Source: an uncultured Collinsella sp. | GTDB taxonomy: Bacteria > Actinomycetota > Coriobacteriia > Coriobacteriales > Coriobacteriaceae | Direction: 5' to 3' | NCBI GenBank assembly: GCA_902464175.1 | Contig: CABQHZ010000049.1 | Location: 1-12,467, forward strand | DNA: 12,467 nt | Shown: in pieces, positions 6,944 through 12,467 of the stretch | Layout of the letters: every line of letters begins with the position of its first letter | Numbering within the stretch: the stretch's first letter is position 1 | Notes under the pieces: generated by a model | What the model was told of the DNA's origin: nothing | Database searches by the model: none | Seen by the model: the letters and a program-made list of their open reading frames with translations, nothing else | Made by a program: the position numbers and the translations under genes

Positions 6944-7062
6944 AAGGTTCCGTAACGTTAAAGTTGAACTCTATGGTTTCTCAACAATTCACTATAAGTG
7001 CAGGTCAAAGGTAAAGGCTCAAGTTCAACTTGACCCTTTAGAACCTTTAAGGTTCAAGTTGA
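6944..7062 (+). promoter_or_regulatory. Nested inverted repeats upstream of the cell-wall hydrolase gene
   Basis: The 217-bp gap between the MOSC and hydrolase genes contains several related dyads. TCAAGTTCAACTTGA (7019-7033) and GAACCTTTAAGGTTC (7041-7055) are perfect 7+1+7 palindromes with centres 22 bp apart. TCAACTTGA (7025-7033) and TCAAGTTGA (7054-7062) are exact inverted copies. Farther out, AAGGTTC (6944-6950) plus AAGTTGAACT (6961-6970) mirrors AGTTCAACTT (7022-7031) plus GAACCTT (7041-7047). A TATAAG box at 6993-6998 lies between the outer arms, but I could not assign a convincing -35. The layout suggests a multi-site operator or a structured leader. Confidence 0.6.
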
Positions 7063-7124
7063 GGTCGAAAGCAGTAGTAGAATACTTGCGAACAATAACC
7101 TACGATTGATTGCAGAGGGACTGG

Positions 7125-8258
7125 ATGCAGCATTCGAACCATCGCACCGCAGCGCTCATCGCGTCGAAGCCGGCTCGCATTATCACGAGCGCCGCGCTCG
7201 CTGTTGCGCTGACGGCCACGCCGATGCTCTCCCCCGTCGCGGCATTTGCCGCCTCGCAGGCAACGCAGGATCAGCTCTCAGCAGCTCAGAAAAAAATCGA
7301 GGACGCCACAAGCGCCTACAACGACGCCCGAACCAAACTCGAAGAACTGCAAGGGCAAATTGACTCCAACAAGGCCAACATCGAGGAAATCGAAGCGAAG
7401 CTCCCCGATCAACAGGCCAAGGCAAGCACCGCCATGCGCGACCTATATAAGTACCAAAAGGGCACGAATCCTATCGTGAGTTTCTTGGTCAATGCCCAGA
7501 GCCTAGGTGACTTTATCACCACCTGTAAGTACACCAACCAGATAACGAGCTCCAGCGTTGACGAAATCGAAGAGCTCAACAAAATGCAGACTCAGCTTGA
7601 GCAGGATAAAACCGAACTCGAGCAGGCCAAGAGCCAACTTGAGACCGAGCAGAAAAATGCCAAGGAAGCGCTGGCGCAGGCCCAACAGCTGCGTAGCGAG
7701 GCTCAGGCAAAAGCCGAACAGGAAAACGCAGCCGAGCTTGCCAAGCTCGAAGCCGACAAGGCCGCCGCGGCCGAGAAGCTCTCGGGCGAGGGCGTTAGCG
7801 GCGGTAACTCGAGCAGTCAGGCAAGCAACTCCAACACCACGATCAACACCACAGTCAACAATGCCAATACCGGCAATGCCGATTACGACTCGTTTATTAA
7901 TGAGTGGACAACGCGCATTGACGCCTATCTTGCCGGATCTCCCATGGCAGGCCAAGGCCGCAACTTTGCCGTGGCAGCTTGGAACACCGGCGTCGATCCT
8001 CGCTGGTCTCCCGCCATCGCCTGCATCGAGAGTACCAAAGGAACGTATTGCGCCGACTCCTACAACGCTTGGGGCTGGAGCGCCGTTGGCGGTGGCTGGC
8101 GAAGCTTTGGCAGCTGGAATGAAGGCATTGCGGCCCATGTAGCCTACCTGGGTCGTAATTATGGCTCCACCCTCACCCCGGCAGCCGCCAAGAAGTACTG
8201 CCCGCCCACATGGCAGGATTGGTACAACAAGGTCGCGTCGCAAATGAACCGCATCTAA
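7125..8258 (+). CDS. Secreted peptidoglycan hydrolase: CwlO/PcsB-like coiled coil plus lysozyme-like domain
   Basis: A 377-residue exported protein. Residues 1-43 form a signal peptide (basic start, hydrophobic 20-40, cleavage probably after AFA at 40-42). Residues about 45-110 and 145-220 are long coiled coils rich in Gln, Glu, Lys and Ala, joined by the segment KGTNPIVSFLVNAQSLGDF (112-130), which resembles the hinge of PcsB/CwlO proteins that FtsEX activates. A Ser/Asn/Thr/Gly linker (about 222-252) leads to a C-terminal domain (about 253-377) of lysozyme/glucosaminidase type: ACIESTKG with likely catalytic E302, NAWGW at 314-318 and SWNEGIAAHV at 330-339; C300 and C309 may form a disulfide. 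ATG 7125 is preceded by GAGGGA (7115-7120); an in-frame TTG at 7110 has no such site. It probably cleaves glycan strands during growth or division. The catalytic assignment is by motif only. Confidence 0.85.
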   Translation: MQHSNHRTAALIASKPARIITSAALAVALTATPMLSPVAAFAASQATQDQLSAAQKKIEDATSAYNDARTKLEELQGQIDSNKANIEEIEAKLPDQQAKASTAMRDLYKYQKGTNPIVSFLVNAQSLGDFITTCKYTNQITSSSVDEIEELNKMQTQLEQDKTELEQAKSQLETEQKNAKEALAQAQQLRSEAQAKAEQENAAELAKLEADKAAAAEKLSGEGVSGGNSSSQASNSNTTINTTVNNANTGNADYDSFINEWTTRIDAYLAGSPMAGQGRNFAVAAWNTGVDPRWSPAIACIESTKGTYCADSYNAWGWSAVGGGWRSFGSWNEGIAAHVAYLGRNYGSTLTPAAAKKYCPPTWQDWYNKVASQMNRI

Positions 8259-8268
8259 GTGCAACTGC

Positions 8269-8297
8269 AAAGGGCCCCAATGGGGCCCTTTTCTTTT
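8269..8297. terminator. Terminator shared by the hydrolase and the converging kinase gene
   Basis: AAAGGGCCCC (8269-8278) and GGGGCCCTTT (8282-8291) form a perfect 10-bp stem with a three-base loop, followed by TCTTTT on the plus strand. It is a strong terminator for the hydrolase. The kinase stop codon (8296-8298, minus strand) overlaps its T-tract, so the stem is also the first structure in the kinase 3' end, although with a poorer T run on that strand. Confidence 0.85.
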
Positions 8298-9675
8298 AGG
8301 TAGCGGAGGTATCGACGACGCCGGTCGCATTGGCAACCGCGACTATAACGATCATGCATAGGAGCAGCACACCCAATGCCTTGAGCCAGAGTTTCGCGAG
8401 CTTCTTGCCGCGATAGCTGTCGAGCAGTGCGAATCGCCGACGAAGACGACGCTTGTCGAGCAGCGCAAAATGCATAAGCACCATAAGGCCATCGACAAAG
8501 AAAAAATACTCGATTATGAGAAGCCACGTCGGGTAGCTTTGGTTTGCTCCGGTGGGGTGAAAGACGGCAAAGTGACTTCCAGCAAAGAACACAAGCAGCG
8601 AGAAGCAGACGAGCGTATTCCAAATGCGCCCCAGAGACTCTGGAACGCGGGAGAGCGGACCGCATGCAGCGGAGGCGGCAGGCCTAGGAAGCCCTGTGGG
8701 GTTCTGGAGCCATTGGGGCGTCAACACCGTCTCCGAGGCCGGAGTGCGGACAGGCGCAGGCGCAGGAGGCCGCACGGGGCGACTCAGATCGTATGCCGCG
8801 CGCGTCGCCCGTCCCAACGCTTCCGCACTCGCAAAACGCTTGACCGGGTCGAGCGCCATCGACATGCAGACGGCATCGGCAAGTGGAGTGGGAATGCCAC
8901 GTGTCTCGCATTGCTCGCGCATGTCGAGCCCTGGTTTAGGGTCGACTCCCGTCAAGCAGAAGAACAACAGGGCGCCAAGTGCGTAGACGTCGCTGCGCAC
9001 ACTCGTCTGCCCAAACCCATACTGCTCGGGCGGCGCATAGGGTCGCGTGCCAAACTTGACGGTGTCGGCATCGGCGCCATCGCGCCATACGCGCGCGATC
9101 CCCAAGTCGATAATCACCAGCGATGAAAACGTCAGGCCCTCATCAAGCGTTCGGTTCGCACCCGTCACGATGATATTCGACGGTTTGAGGTCGCGATGGA
9201 TCACCGGCGCCGACGTCTCCCCCACCATTGCAAAACCGGCGTGGAGCTCGTCCACGGCGTCGCAAAGGGCAGGATACAATTCACGTGCATAATCAGTGGT
9301 GGCTCCCAGACGGTCCACCAGCACCCCGAGCGTCTCCCCTTCGATGTATTCCATAACCACGTTAAGCTCGTCGCCCACACGACGACAATCGACGATTCTG
9401 GGCAGGTGCTCAAAACGCCTGCCTGCCCGCTGAGCGGCAAACAGACGCTCGTATGCCCCGCCGATTTGAGCCGAAGCCTCGATGCGTTTACGGACAAAGG
9501 GGCCGAGCGAACCACCGCCGGTTCCTTCAAAGTACACGAGCTCGGTTGCTTCAACGGACGAGCGCTTAAGCACACGCTCCACGCGATAGCTGTCGTCGCG
9601 ATCGAGCGACGCCAGGTGCCCGGCGAGCGCGGCGGTCAGCTCGTCATCGGAATATGTTGGGGTCTGAGTATCCAT
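8296..9675 (-). CDS. Membrane-anchored Ser/Thr protein kinase
   Basis: A protein of 459 residues from the ATG at 9675. That start has GGAGG two bases upstream, which is tight; ATGs at 9684 and 9687 and a GTG at 9705 lie in frame, so the start is uncertain by up to ten residues. The kinase domain (about 30-295) has likely ATP-binding K63 (VRKR), the catalytic loop HRDLKPSN (160-167), DLG at 190-192 replacing DFG, GTRPYAPPEQYG as the APE-like segment (209-220) and SDVYALGALL. The glycine-rich loop is not canonical: RVLKRSSVEATELVYF stands where GxGxxG is expected. A Pro-rich linker (about 298-340) is followed by three membrane segments near 350-371, 382-406 and 430-453. The kinase domain should be cytoplasmic. 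It is probably co-transcribed with the helix-turn-helix gene 98 bases upstream, whose product could be a substrate. Confidence 0.88.
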   Translation of the reverse strand: MDTQTPTYSDDELTAALAGHLASLDRDDSYRVERVLKRSSVEATELVYFEGTGGGSLGPFVRKRIEASAQIGGAYERLFAAQRAGRRFEHLPRIVDCRRVGDELNVVMEYIEGETLGVLVDRLGATTDYARELYPALCDAVDELHAGFAMVGETSAPVIHRDLKPSNIIVTGANRTLDEGLTFSSLVIIDLGIARVWRDGADADTVKFGTRPYAPPEQYGFGQTSVRSDVYALGALLFFCLTGVDPKPGLDMREQCETRGIPTPLADAVCMSMALDPVKRFASAEALGRATRAAYDLSRPVRPPAPAPVRTPASETVLTPQWLQNPTGLPRPAASAACGPLSRVPESLGRIWNTLVCFSLLVFFAGSHFAVFHPTGANQSYPTWLLIIEYFFFVDGLMVLMHFALLDKRRLRRRFALLDSYRGKKLAKLWLKALGVLLLCMIVIVAVANATGVVDTSAT

Positions 9676-9773
9676 AGCCTCCATCATAGCGCAGGGCGCA
9701 GACACCCCATGGCATCCGCGCCCCGTTCGTTTGCATCGTTGTTCGACAGCTCCGCCGGCTCAGATATCAGCCG

Positions 9774-10196
9774 CTAACTCACCGTCTCCTCGCCAAAGCG
9801 ATATAGCTCCTCGTTGACCTTTTGGAGGCTACACCCGCGATCGATGCAAAAGATGATAATCGCATCGCGTCGGTCCTTGCAGTTAAGGACGCTTACCCCG
9901 GCAGACGTCAGCGCACGGTTGGTCTCTTTGAGCGTCAGCGCCATCGCAAAGGCAATCTGCAGCACTTTATTGCGACTCGGATGACGCGCACCGGTAAAGA
10001 TCTGATAGCCAAAGGTCTCATTGAGATCGGCCATACGAACCACGCGCGAGCGCTCCAAGCCCTTTTCCTGCAGCAGCTGCTTCAGGTAGTCCGAAAGCGA
10101 CGGGGCGGCAAAGTCGTGCTCCCTGATATAGCCATCGATGTTCGGCGCATCGAGAAGCTCATTGAGCAACTCCTCGGTCAGCTTTTTATCGGGCAT
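9774..10196 (-). CDS. XRE-like helix-turn-helix protein
   Basis: A 140-residue cytoplasmic protein. A helical N-terminal region (1-30) precedes a helix-turn-helix domain at about 34-100, with SLSDYLKQLLQEKGLERSRV then MADLNETFGYQIFTGARHPSR as the recognition part. A C-terminal extension (about 105-137) carries RRDAIIIFCIDRG and LQKVNEELYRFGEE. From memory, proteins with this N- and C-terminal frame are common in gut Clostridia and Actinobacteria and are often encoded beside Ser/Thr kinases; they are usually labelled XRE regulators, though DNA binding has rarely been shown. The binding site GGAGGTGA (10203-10210) six bases before ATG 10196 is nearly ideal. It starts 32 bases after the stop of the FxLYD gene and lies just before the kinase gene, suggesting an operon. 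Confidence 0.82.
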   Translation of the reverse strand: MPDKKLTEELLNELLDAPNIDGYIREHDFAAPSLSDYLKQLLQEKGLERSRVVRMADLNETFGYQIFTGARHPSRNKVLQIAFAMALTLKETNRALTSAGVSVLNCKDRRDAIIIFCIDRGCSLQKVNEELYRFGEETVS

Positions 10197-10228
10197 ACGA
10201 CTTCACCTCCCCCAGTGCATGCAACATG

Positions 10229-10672
10229 CTAGAAACCGCTTACGTCCGAACGCTCCCAGCTAGCAACCTGGTCGGGAGACACCGTACCCAGCGCCTCGAA
10301 CTTCCAGGAGCCGCCCGCCTTCAGATGATTGGTGTTTGCAAGAGCCGTTCCAACCTGGTTGCCATCGGCATCATACAGAACATATTCAATCTGAATGTAG
10401 CTCTTTTCCTTGTCCGTGTTATTGGTCAGCGTGCCCGTGATCTTATAGGCAAACTGATTGGAGGTGTCTTCAGCCTCGTCAGCAATGGTATACGGTTCTT
10501 GCGGTTCTTTTTGCTCCTCAGCCTGCTGTGTCGCCTCGGCAGACTTTGCCGAATCGCTCGCAGACGAATCGGTTGAATTGCCGCCCATAGAGCCCACGGC
10601 ACCGACGATAACCAGCACCACGATGATGCCCAGGACAATCTTGCCGATCGGCTTCTTTCCCTCTTTTGCCAT
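10229..10672 (-). CDS. Single-pass membrane protein with extracytoplasmic FxLYD domain
   Basis: A 147-residue protein with a short basic cytosolic start (MAKEGKKPIGK), one membrane segment at 11-29, a Ser/Ala/Glu/Gln-rich linker (30-60) and a C-terminal beta-rich domain (about 62-140). That domain fits the FxLYD family: FAYKITGTLTNN (74-85), IQIEYVLYDADGNQVGTA (93-110) and LKAGGSWKFEA (117-127). There is no lipobox cysteine, so the membrane segment is an anchor. FxLYD domains sit on many bacterial surface proteins and have no established reaction. AGGAAGGA (10679-10686) six bases before ATG 10672 is a strong binding site, but it can be sealed in the leader hairpin described separately. It is the first gene of the probable FxLYD / helix-turn-helix / kinase unit and might present a surface signal to the kinase; that is inference. 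Confidence 0.82.
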   Translation of the reverse strand: MAKEGKKPIGKIVLGIIVVLVIVGAVGSMGGNSTDSSASDSAKSAEATQQAEEQKEPQEPYTIADEAEDTSNQFAYKITGTLTNNTDKEKSYIQIEYVLYDADGNQVGTALANTNHLKAGGSWKFEALGTVSPDQVASWERSDVSGF

Positions 10673-10678
10673 TATTCA

Positions 10679-10730
10679 TCCTTCCTACGATCCGGCTACC
10701 GTGCCGGCACACAGCACATCGTAGAAAGGA
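10679..10730 (-). promoter_or_regulatory. Leader hairpin that buries the FxLYD gene's ribosome binding site
   Basis: In the minus-strand transcript the 13-base arm TCCTTTCTACGAT (10730-10718) is complementary to ATCGTAGGAAGGA (10691-10679) in every position, counting one G-U wobble. The second arm contains the Shine-Dalgarno AGGAAGGA. The loop holds a further CCGGC/GCCGG stem (around 10692-10707), and a perfect GTGCCGGCAC palindrome (10701-10710). The start codon follows six bases later. This looks like a structure that controls translation initiation. Confidence 0.6.
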
Positions 10731-10745
10731 TTGAACTTGAATTCA

Positions 10746-10760
10746 TTAGCTGAGAGCTAA
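10746..10760. promoter_or_regulatory. Short dyad upstream of the FxLYD leader
   Basis: TTAGCT (10746-10751) and AGCTAA (10755-10760) are perfect inverted copies around GAG. Their place just upstream of the leader fits an operator, but no clear -35/-10 pair could be assigned in 10731-10836. Confidence 0.3.
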
Positions 10761-10836
10761 GGTTGCGATAAACGGCCAATGCAGTTATCCAAACGCCGAG
10801 CAAACGCACTTTGCGCGACCGTCTGCTGGCAGTGCA

Positions 10837-11157
10837 TCAACCCACCGTGATGGATTCCCCGGTAAAGGTACTCACAAGCAACAGAATAAAGAAGACTAAA
10901 TAGCTGATGCTCAATAGGTAGGCGACGGCTAAAAAGATGGTCCATCCAACATTGGCCTTACCATCGGCACGACGTTGCTCGCGAGAGCGGCACAGCCAGA
11001 CCGTCACGCCAATGGCGACAATCAGCAGCACAAGCGCCGCCGCAGCCAGTCCAGCAAGCGCAAACATCACGCCAATGCTCACAGCAATAACCGGGAGCAG
11101 CAGCAAGCCGCACCCGCATCCACCCGGACTATATACGGCAGATTGTCGGCGCTTCAT
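10837..11157 (-). CDS. Small hydrophobic membrane protein of unknown function
   Basis: A 106-residue protein that I do not recognise. It has a polar, basic N-terminus with a Gly/Cys motif (PGGCGCG at 11-17), a long hydrophobic region at 18-56 that is probably two membrane helices, a polar basic loop (57-70, RSREQRRADGK) and another hydrophobic stretch at 72-98, followed by a short tail. The ATG at 11157 is two bases beyond the TGA of the amidohydrolase gene, and GGAGG at the end of that gene is well spaced for it. A GTG at 11163 would sit against the binding site and is less likely. Translation is therefore probably coupled to the amidohydrolase. A role in transport or anchoring for the amidohydrolase is possible but not shown. 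Confidence 0.65.
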   Translation of the reverse strand: MKRRQSAVYSPGGCGCGLLLLPVIAVSIGVMFALAGLAAAALVLLIVAIGVTVWLCRSREQRRADGKANVGWTIFLAVAYLLSISYLVFFILLLVSTFTGESITVG

Positions 11158-11159
11158 CG

Positions 11160-12347
11160 TCACTCCTCCATAAGTAATCGTTTGTAGACATCAACGCCCT
11201 TGAGCAGGATTTCCTCGTCAAAGAGCATGGTATCAGTATGCAAGGCGCTTGTGGCATAGGCGAAGCAGCCATCGGCGTCAATCGAGTTTTCTTGTCCCTC
11301 CGGCACGCCCGTGCCCAGCAAGAAGAACACGCCCGGCAGATGGCGCTGATAGAAGGCGAAGTCCTCGGCAATCAACAGCGGATCGTCCACGAGCTGCAAC
11401 TCAGGCAAAGCAGGCGCGATTCGGGCAAACAACTCGGGGTCGTTGTCAACTGGCGGATAGCCCTCGGCAAAGTCGAGATCGTACGTACAGCCTGTTGCGG
11501 CGCAGGCCTCGTCCAACACGCGGCGCACGCCCTCGCGCGCTCGGTCGAACATATCGTCCGTAAACACGCGCAAGCTGCCCGCAACATGGGCCTCCCCCGC
11601 CACCGCATTGCAGACGGTACCGGCCTGTAGCAGGCCAAACTTACCAATGCAGGGTTCATCGGCACCCAACTCGTCCATCAATTCACGCTCGGCAACCAAG
11701 AACTTGGCAGCCGCCAGCGCCGCATCGTGCGATTCGTTTACGGGAACGCCATAGGTCTTGGCGATATGGATGCTTGTCCCGTGAATGTGCACGTGCGTCT
11801 CGCTCGAACGCGCCAGCAATGGACCGGAGCAGCTCGCCAACGTGTTCGCAGGCAGGTCGGGCCATACGTGGAACCCGAAGATACGGTCCGCCCCGTAGCG
11901 CTCAAACACCCCGCTCTCGCAAACTGTCTTGGCACCACCGGTCGTCTCCTCTGCAGGCTGGAACACAAAGAGCACGTTGCGCTTGATGGCGCCCGGCTGC
12001 TCACGAATCGCGCGATCGACAAAGGTTGCCGCCGCAAGTGCCATGGCCATGTGTCCATCGTGTCCGCAAGCGTGCATCTTTCCGGGATGCGTCGAGGCAA
12101 AGGCCGCACCCGTCGCCTCCGCGATGGGCAGTGCGTCCATATCGGCGCGAATCGCCGTGGCATGCGCGGCACCCGTGCCAGCGTCGAAGAAAGCACAAAC
12201 ACAGCCGGGGCAAGGATGGGTCACTTCACAGGCAAGCGAGGCGAGCACGCCCTCGATATAGGCTATGGTTTGCGGAAGATCGAAATCGAGCTCCGGAATG
12301 CGATGCAGGTCGCGACGATAGCGACGAAGTTCTTGGAGCTCGGTCAT
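11160..12347 (-). CDS. M20-family metal-dependent amidohydrolase (N-acyl amino acid or peptide deacylase type)
   Basis: A 395-residue soluble enzyme of peptidase family M20, predicted to hydrolyse the amide bond of an N-acylated amino acid or similar substrate. Metal-ligand and catalytic motifs are complete: RADMDALPI (67-75), MHACGHDGH with C94 and H96 (91-99), PAEET with E133 and E134 (131-135), FGFHVWP with H160 (157-163) and a late H370 (ALHTDT). The dimerisation domain lies at about 183-290; its usual GKSAH-like loop reads GTSIHIAKTYG with H194. The Cys-His pair fits the M20D subgroup (hippurate hydrolase, IAA-amino acid hydrolase, acetyldiaminopimelate deacetylase-like). ATG 12347 follows AAAGGA six bases upstream; an in-frame ATG at 12383 overlaps the upstream palindrome and is rejected. 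No signal peptide is seen. The exact substrate cannot be named. Confidence 0.9.
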   Translation of the reverse strand: MTELQELRRYRRDLHRIPELDFDLPQTIAYIEGVLASLACEVTHPCPGCVCAFFDAGTGAAHATAIRADMDALPIAEATGAAFASTHPGKMHACGHDGHMAMALAAATFVDRAIREQPGAIKRNVLFVFQPAEETTGGAKTVCESGVFERYGADRIFGFHVWPDLPANTLASCSGPLLARSSETHVHIHGTSIHIAKTYGVPVNESHDAALAAAKFLVAERELMDELGADEPCIGKFGLLQAGTVCNAVAGEAHVAGSLRVFTDDMFDRAREGVRRVLDEACAATGCTYDLDFAEGYPPVDNDPELFARIAPALPELQLVDDPLLIAEDFAFYQRHLPGVFFLLGTGVPEGQENSIDADGCFAYATSALHTDTMLFDEEILLKGVDVYKRLLMEE

Positions 12348-12378
12348 AAAGGATCCTTTCATGGGGCATATCCATTCG

Positions 12379-12390
12379 CACAATATTGTG
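12379..12390. promoter_or_regulatory. Perfect 12-bp palindrome upstream of the amidohydrolase, candidate operator
   Basis: CACAATATTGTG is exactly self-complementary and lies 31 bases before the amidohydrolase start. On the minus strand a CATAAT box (12403-12398) precedes it, though no convincing -35 was found at the right distance. The rest of 12391-12467 is AT-rich, with no gene. Confidence 0.4.
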
Positions 12391-12467
12391 ATGCAGAATT
12401 ATGACGCCCTTATTTCTAGCATATCCCTGCATTTTTTAAACGTTATATACGAATACTCTTGTTTGGT

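Noticed and set aside
8296..9675. Pseudokinase call for the membrane kinase
   Set aside because: Despite the odd glycine loop, the ATP-binding Lys, HRD Asp, Asn and the DLG Asp are all present, so activity is likely.
9676..9773. A terminator or promoter between the helix-turn-helix gene and the kinase gene
   Set aside because: I found no hairpin with a T-run and no convincing -35/-10 pair, so co-transcription is the simpler view.
11727..12404. A 225-codon plus-strand frame opposite the amidohydrolase
   Set aside because: It is the antisense shadow of a gene with complete M20 metal-binding motifs and has no ribosome binding site of note.

Overview
The window is high-GC DNA with strong C/G bias at third codon positions, strong Shine-Dalgarno sites and tightly packed genes. 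Gene content fits a gut Coriobacteriia actinobacterium, Collinsella or a close relative. This is inferred from protein style and gene combination, not from a marker gene. No tRNA, rRNA, insertion sequence, CRISPR array or phage gene was found. No stretch over 300 bases lacks a gene.

Region 1 (1-3892, plus strand) is a complete ECF-type ABC importer locus: two tandem paralogous membrane S-components of TrpP-like type, a single polypeptide carrying both ATPase domains, and the transmembrane coupling protein EcfT. A hairpin terminator lies between the S genes and the energising genes and probably makes the S proteins more abundant than the ATPase/EcfT pair. A strong terminator closes the unit.

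Region 2 (3918-6122, minus strand) is a two-gene unit: an ATP-grasp ligase resembling D-aspartate ligase, followed by an aspartate racemase-family enzyme. Together they could make D-aspartate and attach it to peptidoglycan precursors as a cross-bridge residue.

Region 3 (6200-8297, plus strand) holds a MOSC-domain protein and a secreted cell-wall hydrolase with a CwlO/PcsB-like coiled coil and a lysozyme-like C-terminal domain. Between them is a 217-bp gap rich in nested inverted repeats, probably an operator or promoter region.

Region 4 (8296-10760, minus strand) is a likely three-gene unit: a membrane-anchored FxLYD-domain protein, an XRE-type helix-turn-helix protein, and a Ser/Thr protein kinase with three C-terminal membrane segments. 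The leader of the first gene can fold into a long hairpin that buries its ribosome binding site.

Region 5 (10837-12467, minus strand) is an M20-family amidohydrolase translationally coupled to a small membrane protein of unknown function, with a perfect 12-bp palindrome upstream.

The likely shared theme of regions 2-4 is the cell envelope: cross-bridge chemistry, wall cleavage, and a membrane kinase. The link between them is inference from proximity only.
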